Assembly (NCBI GenBank): GCA_963837655.1
Contig: CAWIOK010000023.1
Location: 434,001 to 498,000, forward strand
Direction: 5' to 3'
DNA length: 64,000 nucleotides
DNA from: CAVVSD01 sp963837655
GTDB lineage: Bacteria; Actinomycetota; Thermoleophilia; Solirubrobacterales; Solirubrobacteraceae
A model generated the notes under the pieces. That model did no database searches, was not told where the DNA came from, and worked only from the letters and a program-made list of their open reading frames with translations. Position numbers and translations under genes: made by a program. This document shows, piece by piece, positions 40,526 to 48,927 of this stretch; position 1 is the stretch's first letter, and each line of letters begins with the position of its first letter.

Positions 40526-41393
40526 CTAGGTCCCGATCAAGGCGTCTGCGAGCCGGCGCCACTGCTGCACCGGCAGGCCGTCCTCGTCGTGGATGACCTG
40601 CAGGCAGACGTGGTCGGCGCCGGCGTCGACGTGGTCCTGGACGCGGGCGGCGATCGCCTCCTCGTCCCCCCATGCCACGAGCCCGTCGACGAGGCGGTCG
40701 CTGCCGCCGTCGGCCGTGTCGTCGTCGGTGAAGCCGAGCCGCTTCCAGTTGTTGACGTAGTTGGGCAGCCCGAGATAGAGCTCCAGATGACCGCGCGCCA
40801 GAGCACGGGCGCGAACCGGATCGGTCTCGAGCACCACGGCCTGCTCGGGCGCCACGATCTTGCCCGGTCCGACCGCCTCGCGCGCGCGGCGCGTGTGCTC
40901 GGCGGTCACGAGATACGGGATGCGTCCCCGACGCGCGCTCGCGGCTCACCGCGAGCATCTTCGGCCCGAGCGCGGCGATGACGCGCTCGTCGATCGGCGG
41001 CGGCTCAGTGGCGGCGTCCAGGGCGTCGAGGTAGACGTTCATGGCCGAGAGGGGCTTGTCGTAGTTGCCCCCGAGCTGGTTGACGAAGTGCCGGTGGCTG
41101 ATGCCGAGGCCGAGCACGAACCGGTGGTCGTACGCCCGCGCGAGATCCGCATGCTCGACGGCGACGGCGGCGGGGTCCTCGGTCCAGATGTTCGTGATGC
41201 CCGTCGCCACCGTCACGCGCTGCGTCGCGTCCAGCAGGACGCGAGCGCACGCCAGCGAGTCGTCGCCCCCCGAGCCCGGGAACCAGAGCGTCCCGTAGCC
41301 GAGCTCCTCGAGCAGCGTGGCCGCCTCGCGGCGGAGGCTCTCCTCGCCGGTGCGCAGCTCCTGCGCCCAGACGCCGATCCGTTGCATATGCAT
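40526..41393 (-). pseudogene. Luciferase-like (F420-type) oxidoreductase, copy 2, frameshifted
   Basis: Paralogue of the downstream gene: IGVWAQELRTGEESLRREAA, GYGTLWFPGSGGDDS, TVATGITNIWTEDPAAVAVE, then VIAALGPKMLAVSRERASGT. At the GGG of 40917-40919 (plus-strand reading) the frame breaks; one base fewer restores THPYLVTAEHTRRAREAVGP and the rest to a stop at 40526. The full product would be ~288 residues. It may be a sequence error or a real inactivating insertion. ATG 41393 with TAGAAT 9 nt upstream mirrors the promoter of copy 1. Confidence 0.75.
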
Positions 41394-41449
41394 GGAGGCG
41401 CGATTCTAGGGACACAGCAACCTTGCCGCGCGCGTGTCATGGATGGGTG

Positions 41450-41494
41450 CCTGACACCGTGTCAGGGCGCTGAACATTGACATTACTGTGTCAA
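41450..41494 (+). promoter_or_regulatory. Paired TGACA/TGTCA dyads upstream of metH
   Basis: CCTGACAC-C-GTGTCAGG (41450-41466) and TTGACA-N6-TGTCAA (41477-41494) are two inverted repeats with related half-sites; a further GTGTCA half is at 41434-41439. They fill the short gap before the metH start and could bind a repressor of methionine synthesis. No riboswitch fold is recognisable in this space. Confidence 0.5.
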
Positions 41495-41513
41495 CCATTC
41501 AGCTTCCGCCGCC

Positions 41514-44500
41514 ATGACTCGCGACTTCCTCCAGGCCACCCGCGAGCGCGTCGTGGTCTTCGACGGGGGCATGGGCGCCACGCTCGAGGCCTTCGATCTC
41601 TCCCTCCAGGACGACTACGCCCTCCCCGGCCGCGCCCACGAGGTGCTCAACCTCCGCCGCCCCGACGTCATCCGTGACGTCCACGCCGCGATGGTGGCCG
41701 CCGGCGCCGAAGCGCTGGAGACCAACTCCTTCCAGGCCAGCCGGCTCAAGCTCGCGGAGTGGGGTCTCGACGACCGCACCCGCGAGATCAACGTCGCCGC
41801 CGCGCGCCTCGCCCGCGAAGCCGCCGGCGAGGAGCGCTTCGTCGCCGGCTGCATCGGTCCGACCGGCCTGCTGCCCTCCTCCGACGACCCGACGCTCGGT
41901 GCGATCTCGCCCGCCGTGCTGACCGGCGTCTTCGCCGAGCAGGCGGGCGCATTGCTCGAGGGCGGCGTGGATCTGCTCATCATCGAGACGGTCCAGGACA
42001 TCCTCGAGGCGAAGGCCGCGGTCTTCGGTGCGCGGCGTGCGATGGCAGCAACCGGACGCGAGGTGCCGATCCAGGTGTCCGTCTCCCTGCTGCCCGCGAG
42101 CGGGACGATGCTGCTGGGCACCGACGTCGACGCCGCGCTGACGACGCTCGAGGCGCTGCGCGTCGACGTCATCGGCCTGAACTGCTCGACCGGCCCCAGC
42201 GACATGCGCGACGCCATCCGCTTCCTGGGCGAGCACGCGCCGATGCCGGTGCACTGCATCCCCAACGCCGGCCTGCCGATCCAGGGCCCCGACGGCGAGA
42301 CGGTCTTCCCGGAATCGCCCGCCGAGGTCGCGGAGACCCTGGGCGAGTTCGTCGAGCGCTTCGGCGTCGGCATCGTCGGCGGCTGCTGCGGCACGACGCC
42401 GGAGCACATCGCCGTGCTCGCGACACGCGTCGCGGGCGTCGTCCCGCCCCCGCGGCCGGCCCCCCGCGCGCCGCGGGTGAGCGGGATGATCGCCGCGACG
42501 TCGCTGACGCAGGACCCGCGGCCCACGATCGTCGGCGAGCGCGTCAACAGCCAGGGGTCGCGCCGGGCGAAGGAGCTGCTGCTCGCCGGTGACTACGACG
42601 CGCTCGTGCAGGTCGCCGAGGACCAGGTCGAGGGCGGCGCGCACGTGCTCGACCTGTGCGTCGCGCTCGTCGAGCGCGACGACGAGGTCGAGTCGATGCG
42701 CGAGACGGTCAAGCGGATCGCGCTGACCTCCCGCGCGCCGCTGCAGATCGACTCCACCGAGCCCGACGTCATCCGCGCCGCGCTGGAGCAGAACCCGGGC
42801 AGGGCGATCGTCAACTCCGTGAACCTCGAGGCCGGGACCGGCAGGCTCGACGTCGTCGCACCGCTGGCCGTCGCGCACGGCGCCGCGCTCATCGCCCTGA
42901 CGATCGACGAGCAGGGCATGGCGCGCACCGCGGAGCGCAAGCGGGAGATCGCCGAGCGCATCGCCGCCCTGACCGAGGCGCACGGCCTGTCGCGCGAGCT
43001 GCTCATCTTCGACCTGCTCACGTTCACGCTGACGACCGGCGAACCCGAGTGGCGCCCGAGCGCGGTCGCGACGATCGAGGGCATCCGTCAGGTCAAGGCC
43101 ACCTTGCCGGGATGCCTGACATCGCTCGGCGTGTCGAACGTCAGCTTCGGCGTCTCGCCGCCGGCCAGGGCGATCCTCAACAGCGTCTTCCTGCACCACT
43201 GCGTCGAAGCGGGCCTGGACCTCGCGATGGTCAACCCGAACCACATCACGCCCTACGCGGAGATCGGCGAGCACGAGCGCGAGCTGGCCGACGACCTCGT
43301 GCTGAACCGGCGGGAGGACGCGCTGGAGCGCTTCCTCGCCCACGTCGAGGCCAGCGGCGCCGAGGAGCCTGACGCCGTCGCCGACCCCACCGCGGGCATG
43401 ACGCCGGCGGAGGCGCTGCACTTCCACATCCTGCGCCGGCGCAGGGACGGCGTGGAGGCCTGGATCGACCGCGGCGTCGAGGAGCTGGGCGCGGTGCCGG
43501 TGCTCAACGACGTCCTGCTGCCGGCCATGAAGGAGGTCGGCGACCGCTTCGGGGCGGGCGACCTGATCCTGCCGTTCGTGCTGCAGAGCGCGGAGGTCAT
43601 GAAGCGCGCCGTCGCGCAGTTGGAGCATCACCTGGACCGTCTCGATGGCCACACGAAGGGCACCGTCGTCCTCGCCACGGTCTTCGGCGACGTCCACGAC
43701 ATCGGCAAGTCGCTCGTGAACACGATCCTCACCAACAACGGCTACTCCGTGGTCGACCTCGGCAAGCAGGTCCCGATCGGGACGATCCTCGACGCCGCCC
43801 GCGAGCACGACGCCACGGCGATCGGCCTCTCCGCGCTGCTGGTCTCCACCTCGCGACAGATGCCGCTGTGCATCTCCGAGCTGCACGAGCAGGACATGGG
43901 GACGCCGGTGCTCATCGGCGGAGCCGCGATCAACCGTGACTTCGGCCTGCGCGCGCTCTACCCCGCCGGGCGCGAGTCCGAGGAGCTCTACGAACCCGGC
44001 GTCTTCTACTGCAAGGACGCCTTCGACGGGCTGCACACGATGGACCAGCTCGTCGAGCCCGACCGCCGCGAGGCGCTCGTGACACGCGTGCGCGAGGCAG
44101 CCCGCAAGCTGCGCGACCGCCCGCCGGAGCCCGACCGCGGGCGCACCGACGACGACAGCGTGCGCAGTGCGGCGAGGATCGACGTGCCGATCCCGTCGCC
44201 GCCGTGGTGGGGCCGGCGCGAGGTGGACGTCGACCTCGACGACGTGTTCCACCACCTCGACACGCACGTGCTGTTCAAGCTGCACTGGGGCGGCAAGGGC
44301 GTGAAGGGCGAGGCCTGGCGCCGGCTGCTGGAGGACGACTTCCTCCCTCGCCTGGAGCGCATGTGGGGCGAGCAGGACTACCTGCACCCGCGCGGCGTCC
44401 TCGGCTACTTCCCGTGCTTCAGCGAGGGCAACGAGATCGTCGTCCTGGATCCCGGCGACCGCGAGACGGAGCTCGAGCGCCTCGTGTTCCCACGCCAGCC

Positions 44501-45023
44501 CGGCCACGACCGGATCTGCCTGGCGGACTTCTTCCGGCCGCGGTCGTCCGCCGAGCTGGACGTCGTCGCCCTGCAGGCCGTGACCGCCGGCGACCAGGTG
44601 ACCGAGCTCATGGCCGAGCTCGAGCGCGAGGGCGAGTTCGCCGAGCAGCTCTTCACGCACGGCATCGGCGTGCAGACGGCGGAGGGCATGGCCGAGTGGC
44701 TGCACGCAGCAGTCCGCGCAGCGCTGGGCATCCTCCACGACCAGGGGCGCCGCTACTCGTGGGGCTACCCGGCCTGCCCCGAGCAGTCCGAGCACGAGAA
44801 GGTGTTCCGCCTGCTCGACGCGCAGGCGATCGGCCTGCGCCTGAGCGGCGGGTTCGCGGTCGAGCCCGAGCAGTCCACGCTGGCGGTCGTCGCCCACCAT
44901 CCGCAGGCCGTGTACTTCGGGATGAAGTCGGGGTTCCTCCCGCGTGAGGGACGCCACGCGGGGGACGAGGTCATCGCCGGAAGCGACCGGGAGCCTGGAC
45001 GCGCCGTGATCGTGGACGCATGA
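41514..45023 (+). CDS. metH: Cobalamin-dependent methionine synthase
   Basis: A 1169-residue MetH that methylates homocysteine using methyltetrahydrofolate and B12. Domains in order: homocysteine-binding (about 1-320; FDGGMGATLE, GLNCSTGPSDMR and the Zn-binding GGCCGTTPEH), pterin-binding (~340-620; VGERVNSQGSRRAKELL and the GVSNVSFG segment), cobalamin cap and binding domains (~620-860; the B12-ligating His in GDVHDIGK and GLSALLVST), and a C-terminal SAM-binding reactivation-type domain (~890-1169; GYPACPEQSEHEKVF, PEQSTLAVVAHHPQAVYFG). The pattern is that of actinobacterial MetH. ATG 41514 follows a set of inverted repeats. A 47-residue peptide gene follows by 98 nt. Confidence 0.96.
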   Translation: MTRDFLQATRERVVVFDGGMGATLEAFDLSLQDDYALPGRAHEVLNLRRPDVIRDVHAAMVAAGAEALETNSFQASRLKLAEWGLDDRTREINVAAARLAREAAGEERFVAGCIGPTGLLPSSDDPTLGAISPAVLTGVFAEQAGALLEGGVDLLIIETVQDILEAKAAVFGARRAMAATGREVPIQVSVSLLPASGTMLLGTDVDAALTTLEALRVDVIGLNCSTGPSDMRDAIRFLGEHAPMPVHCIPNAGLPIQGPDGETVFPESPAEVAETLGEFVERFGVGIVGGCCGTTPEHIAVLATRVAGVVPPPRPAPRAPRVSGMIAATSLTQDPRPTIVGERVNSQGSRRAKELLLAGDYDALVQVAEDQVEGGAHVLDLCVALVERDDEVESMRETVKRIALTSRAPLQIDSTEPDVIRAALEQNPGRAIVNSVNLEAGTGRLDVVAPLAVAHGAALIALTIDEQGMARTAERKREIAERIAALTEAHGLSRELLIFDLLTFTLTTGEPEWRPSAVATIEGIRQVKATLPGCLTSLGVSNVSFGVSPPARAILNSVFLHHCVEAGLDLAMVNPNHITPYAEIGEHERELADDLVLNRREDALERFLAHVEASGAEEPDAVADPTAGMTPAEALHFHILRRRRDGVEAWIDRGVEELGAVPVLNDVLLPAMKEVGDRFGAGDLILPFVLQSAEVMKRAVAQLEHHLDRLDGHTKGTVVLATVFGDVHDIGKSLVNTILTNNGYSVVDLGKQVPIGTILDAAREHDATAIGLSALLVSTSRQMPLCISELHEQDMGTPVLIGGAAINRDFGLRALYPAGRESEELYEPGVFYCKDAFDGLHTMDQLVEPDRREALVTRVREAARKLRDRPPEPDRGRTDDDSVRSAARIDVPIPSPPWWGRREVDVDLDDVFHHLDTHVLFKLHWGGKGVKGEAWRRLLEDDFLPRLERMWGEQDYLHPRGVLGYFPCFSEGNEIVVLDPGDRETELERLVFPRQPGHDRICLADFFRPRSSAELDVVALQAVTAGDQVTELMAELEREGEFAEQLFTHGIGVQTAEGMAEWLHAAVRAALGILHDQGRRYSWGYPACPEQSEHEKVFRLLDAQAIGLRLSGGFAVEPEQSTLAVVAHHPQAVYFGMKSGFLPREGRHAGDEVIAGSDREPGRAVIVDA

Positions 45024-45121
45024 TCGAGCGGGGGCTCAAGAGAGGGGTGCGGGCAGCCGACCAACGGAACAGGCAGCGCCCCCTTCCTCCCCCGCCGATC
45101 ACCCGAAAAGAGCGACGCGTC

Positions 45122-45265
45122 ATGGATGCCCGCACGACACCTGACCGCAAGTCGGTCGCCGCAGCCCGCAAGGACATCGAGACCTCCACAGTCGAGGTCA
45201 AGGACGAGATGCTGACTGAGCTTCTCTGCCGGATGTACCCGCTGCGTGTCAGCCAGGACAGCTGA
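45122..45265 (+). CDS. 47-residue conserved peptide, copy 2
   Basis: ATG 45122 to TGA 45265 encodes MDARTTPDRKSVAAARK, then TSTVEVKDEMLTELL and YPLRVSQDS. It is the same length as the peptide at 28432-28575 and identical at 28 of 47 positions with no gaps; even conservative changes (D/E, I/V, N/S) fall in register. It follows metH and is closed by a strong terminator 28 nt after the stop, so it may be a separate small transcript or the tail of the metH transcript. No modifying enzyme or transporter is adjacent. Function unknown. Confidence 0.75.
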   Translation: MDARTTPDRKSVAAARKDIETSTVEVKDEMLTELLCRMYPLRVSQDS

Positions 45266-45293
45266 GCCCCAACAGCAGCGGCAGGACCCCCTG

Positions 45294-45318
45294 AGAGCCC
45301 CGTCATCGACGGGGCTCT
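45294..45318. terminator. Terminator after peptide copy 2
   Basis: An 11-bp perfect stem (AGAGCCCCGTC / GACGGGGCTCT) with an ATC loop, followed by ACTCGTTG. It lies between the converging ends of the peptide gene and the next minus-strand gene. Confidence 0.75.
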
Positions 45319-45345
45319 ACTCGTTGTGCCGGCGCCGAGTCGGCG

Positions 45346-45561
45346 CTACGAGACCGTGCGGCGGAACATGAACCCGCACGCGAGCGCGATGAGCAGCGCG
45401 AGGATCGGCAGCCAGGCGCCGACCACGCCGACGATCGCCAGCACGACCCCGACGACGAAGACGACACCGGCCGCGCCACCCGTGGTGGCGAGGCGGTAGG
45501 CGCGCTGCTGGCGCGCCTGGCGCGAGGGGCGGTTGGCGCTACGGGGCGTGAGGTCGCTCAT
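45346..45561 (-). CDS. Small two-helix membrane protein
   Basis: A 71-residue protein: a basic N-terminus (SRQARQQRAYRLATTG) and two closely spaced hydrophobic segments (VVFVVGVVLAIVGVVGAWL and ILALLIALACGFMFRR). TACCAT 9 nt before ATG 45561 marks a leaderless-type promoter. Divergent from a DUF1345-like membrane protein gene. No family assigned. Confidence 0.6.
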   Translation of the reverse strand: MSDLTPRSANRPSRQARQQRAYRLATTGGAAGVVFVVGVVLAIVGVVGAWLPILALLIALACGFMFRRTVS

Positions 45562-45618
45562 GGCTCGCGCATGGTAGCTCGCCCACAGTCCCAGCCCGCC
45601 TGTGCGACGATCGGCGCC

Positions 45619-46275
45619 GTGGCCAGCGAGAGACCGATCGGCGAGCCGCGCTGGCCGCCGATCGCATCGCTGGTCGGCTTCCTGGTGCTCAACGTCGGGT
45701 TGCGGCTCGGGCTCCCCGAGGAGGATCTGGTCGGCGGCGTGTGGGTCATCCCGGCGATCGAGCTGGCGCTGTTGGTCGTCCTCATCACGGCCGACCCCGG
45801 CAACGCCGCCGAGCGCAGAAGGCTGCGTCGCGCCTGCATCGGCCTGGTGGGCGCGCTCGTCGTCACGGCGCTGTGGGCGACGGCGGTCCTCATCTACGAC
45901 CTCATCACAGGCTCGAAGGTGACGCAGGACCCAGGGCCGCTCCTGGCCGCCGGCATGCTCGTCTGGCTCGGCAACAACCTCGCGTTCGCACTGCTGTACT
46001 GGCTCATGGACAGCGGCGGCCCGATCGCCCGCGCGCACGGCGGGGCCCCGATCGACTTCGCCTTCACGCAGCACATGAGCCCGGAGCTCGCTCCCGGCTG
46101 GCGGCCGGTCTTCCTGGACTACCTGCACCTCGGCTTCACGAACTCCACGGCGTTCAGCCCGACGGACGTGATGCCGCTCACGCTGTGGGCCAAGTACACG
46201 ATGCTCGTGCAGTCGACGGCCGCCCTCGCGCTGTTCGGCCTCGTCGTCGCGCGGGCCGTGAACGCGTTCACCTAG
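45619..46275 (+). CDS. DUF1345-type integral membrane protein
   Basis: About 218 residues with five to six membrane helices. The end carries FLDYLHLGFTNSTAFSPTDV and LTLWAKYTMLVQSTAALALF, the characteristic block of DUF1345-like membrane proteins (related in pattern to two-helix ion-channel loops). GTG 45619 gives the natural N-terminus (ASERPIGEPRWPP); an ATG at 45571 in the same frame overlaps the divergent gene's promoter. Role unknown. Confidence 0.7.
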   Translation: MASERPIGEPRWPPIASLVGFLVLNVGLRLGLPEEDLVGGVWVIPAIELALLVVLITADPGNAAERRRLRRACIGLVGALVVTALWATAVLIYDLITGSKVTQDPGPLLAAGMLVWLGNNLAFALLYWLMDSGGPIARAHGGAPIDFAFTQHMSPELAPGWRPVFLDYLHLGFTNSTAFSPTDVMPLTLWAKYTMLVQSTAALALFGLVVARAVNAFT

Positions 46276-46312
46276 CCGGTCCGCGCGGAGCCGGCACCGC
46301 GCCCAGGGAGAC

Positions 46313-46351
46313 ATATGCCATATTGGCGCTCGGCTTAATCAGGTTTTGATT
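46313..46351 (+). promoter_or_regulatory. Palindromes upstream of sfnG
   Basis: ATATG-C-CATAT (46313-46323) and AATCA-N5-TGATT (46337-46351) are AT-rich dyads standing out from a GC-rich background within 75 nt of the sfnG start. They may be binding sites for a sulfur-responsive regulator. A plain AAAGGAG ribosome binding site is present further down. Confidence 0.4.
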
Positions 46352-46386
46352 GCGGCTCCGTCTCCGCATCCTGAAAGGAGCACCGC

Positions 46387-47544
46387 ATGACCGAGATGAA
46401 GTTCGCCTACTGGGTCCCCAACGTCAGTGGGGGCCTCGTCACGAGCACGATCGAGCAGCGCACCGACTGGGGCTACGAGTACAACCGCGACCTCGCGCGG
46501 ATCGCCGAGGACGCCGGATTCGAGTACGCGCTCAGCCAGGTCCGCTACACGGCCAGCTACGGCGCCGAGTACCAGCACGAGTCGACGAGCTTCAGCCTCG
46601 CGCTGCTGCTGGCGACCGAGCGTCTGAAGGTGATCGCCGCCGTCCATCCTGGCCTCTGGCATCCCGGCGTGCTGGCCAAGTGGGTGGCGACCGCCGACCA
46701 CCTCTCCGGCGGGCGCGTCGCCGTCAACGTCGTCTCCGGCTGGTTCCAGGACGAGTTCCGCCAGCTCGGCGAGCCGTGGCTCGAGCACGGCGAGCGCTAC
46801 CGCCGAACCGCGGAGTTCATCACCGCGCTGAAGCGCATCTGGACCGAGGACCCCGCGAACCTCGCGGGCGACTTCTACCGCATCCGCGACTTCAGCCTGA
46901 AGCCCAAGCCGCTCTCCTGGGAGGGCCGCCCGCACCCGGAGATCTTCCAGGGCGGCAACTCCAGTGACGCGCGGCGCAACGGCGGCACGCTGTCGGACTG
47001 GTACTTCTCCAACGGCAAGGACTTCGACGGCGTCCGCGAGCAGCTCGCCGACCTCCGCGAGCACGCCGCGAGCGTCGGGCGCACCGACGGCCCCCGGTTC
47101 GGGCTGAACGGCTTCGTCATCGTCCGCGACACCGAGGCCGAGGCGCGCGACACGCTGCGCGAGATCATCGACAAGGCCCACGTCGAGGCCGTCGAGGGCT
47201 TCGGCTCGGCCGTCAGGCAGGCCGGCCGGTCGACGGGCGACCGGAAGGGCATGTGGGCGGACTCGAGCTTCGAGGATCTCATCCAGTACAACGACGGCTT
47301 CCGGACCCAGCTCATCGGCACCCCCGAGCAGGTCGCCGAGCGGATCGTCGCATACCGCCGCGCGGGCGTCGACCTCATCCTCGCCGGCTTCCTGCACTAC
47401 CACGAGGAGGTCGAGCGCTTCGGCCGCGACGTCATCCCGATCGTCCGCGAGCTCGAGGCGCAGGGAGCTGTCGCCCTCCCGCGACGATCGATGCGTAACG
47501 CGTCGAACGTCACGGGAAGCGTCGGGCAGACTGCGGCGCTGTGA
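46387..47544 (+). CDS. sfnG: FMNH2-dependent dimethylsulfone monooxygenase
   Basis: A 385-residue luciferase-like monooxygenase matching SfnG, which converts dimethylsulfone to methanesulfinate with reduced flavin and O2 to release sulfur. Signatures: FAYWVPNVSGGLVTSTIEQR near the start, YNRDLARIAEDAGFEYALSQ, HESTSFSLALLLATERLKV, GRVAVNVVSGWF and FQGGNSSDARRNGG, then AGVDLILAGFLHYHEEVERF. The ribosome binding site AAAGGAG fixes ATG 46387. Its last codon overlaps the next monooxygenase gene's GTG. The flavin reductase must come from elsewhere. Expression is probably induced by sulfur limitation (inference). Confidence 0.87.
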   Translation: MTEMKFAYWVPNVSGGLVTSTIEQRTDWGYEYNRDLARIAEDAGFEYALSQVRYTASYGAEYQHESTSFSLALLLATERLKVIAAVHPGLWHPGVLAKWVATADHLSGGRVAVNVVSGWFQDEFRQLGEPWLEHGERYRRTAEFITALKRIWTEDPANLAGDFYRIRDFSLKPKPLSWEGRPHPEIFQGGNSSDARRNGGTLSDWYFSNGKDFDGVREQLADLREHAASVGRTDGPRFGLNGFVIVRDTEAEARDTLREIIDKAHVEAVEGFGSAVRQAGRSTGDRKGMWADSSFEDLIQYNDGFRTQLIGTPEQVAERIVAYRRAGVDLILAGFLHYHEEVERFGRDVIPIVRELEAQGAVALPRRSMRNASNVTGSVGQTAAL

Positions 47545-48927
47545 CGCCGCGCCAGATCCGCCTCAACGCGTTCGACATGAACTGCGTGACGCACCAGTCT
47601 CCCGGACTGTGGCGTCACCCAGACGACCAGTCCTGGCGCTACAAGGACCTCGACTACTGGCTCGATCTCGCGCGGCTGCTGGAGCGCGGCCGCTTCGACG
47701 GGCTGTTCATCGCCGACGTCCTCGGCGTCTACGACGTCTACGCGGGCAGCCGCGACGCGGCGCTGCGCCACGCCGCGCAGGTCCCGGTCGGCGATCCGCT
47801 GCTCACGGTCCCGGCCATGGCGGCGGTGACCGAGCACCTCGGCTTCGGCATCACGGCGTCGACCGGCTTCGAGCACCCGTATCCCTTCGCGCGGCGCATG
47901 TCGACGCTGGACCACATGACGAAGGGCCGCGTCGGCTGGAACGTCGTGACGTCCTACCTCGAGAGCGGGGCGCGCAACATCGGCCTGCCGAGCCATGCGT
48001 CCCACGACGACCGCTACGACATCGCCGACGAGTACCTCGAGGTCTGCTTCAAGCTCTGGGAGGGGTCCTGGGAGGATGACGCCGTGCTGCGCGACAAGGT
48101 CGCCGGCGTCTTCGCAGACCCCGAGCGGGTGCATCCGATCGAGCACGACGGCCGGTGGTTCCAGGTCCCGGGCGATCCACCTGTGCGAGCCGTCGCCGCA
48201 GCGCTCACCGGTCATCTACCAGGCGGGCGCGTCCACGCGCGGGCGCCGCTTCGCCGGCCGCCACGCGGAGGCGATCTTCACGAGCGGGCCGACGATCGAC
48301 GTCATCGCGCCGCTCGTCGCCGGGCTGCGCGAGGAGCTCGAGGCGGCCGGGCGCGAGCGCGACGACGCCCGGGTCTACACGATGGCCACCGCCGTCGTCG
48401 ATGCGACGTCGCGCGGGGCGTGGGCCAAGCACGACGAGCTGCGCTCCTACGGGTCCGACGAGGCTGCGCTCGTCCTCCTGTCGGGCTGGACGGGTCTCGA
48501 CCTCTCCGGCCACGACCTCGACGCCCCGCTGACCGGCGGCAACGAGGAAGCGATCCAGTCCGCGGCGACGGTCTTCCTCGGCTCCAACCCCGACGGCAAG
48601 CCGTGGACGCTGCGCGACATCACCGCGTGGGCGGGGATCGGCGGGCGCGGTCCCGTGTTCGTCGGCGACCCGGGCGAGGTCGCCGACCAGATGCAGGAGT
48701 GGGTGGACGAGTCCGACGTCGACGGCTTCAACCTCGCCTACGCGATCACGCCAGGGACGTTCGAGGACGTCGTCGATCACCTGGTGCCGGAGCTCCAGCG
48801 CCGCGGCGTGCACCGGACCGAGTACGAGGACAGCTCGCTGCGCGACCGGCTCTTCGGGGCCGGCGACCGGCTACCCGAGCGGCATGTCGGGGCGGGCTTC
48901 CGGCACCCGCGCACGCCTGCGGCCTGA
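47541..48927 (+). pseudogene. NtaA/SnaA/DszA-type flavin monooxygenase, frameshifted
   Basis: A ~460-residue luciferase-like monooxygenase of the NtaA/DszA group (desulfurisation or amine oxidation with FMNH2). Frame 1 from GTG 47541: IRLNAFDMNCVTHQSPGLWR, DGLFIADVLGVYDVYAG, GRVGWNVVTSYLESGARNIG. At about 48171-48175 the frame shifts by one base; the other frame then continues HLCEPSPQRSPVIYQAGAS, AWAGIGGRGPVFVGDPGEVA and ends at 48927. One extra G would explain it. Either a sequence error or a broken gene. It pairs with sfnG in an organosulfur operon. Confidence 0.8.

Noticed and set aside
41394..41513. Cobalamin or SAM riboswitch before metH
   Set aside because: The gap is only ~120 nt and shows protein-operator-like dyads rather than the conserved B12-box or SAM-I/SAM-II cores.
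41499..44957. A minus-strand open frame of over 1100 codons opposite metH
   Set aside because: It mirrors the codon phase of metH in very GC-rich DNA, is full of Arg/Asp/His/Val low-complexity sequence and shows no protein family; metH itself is certain.
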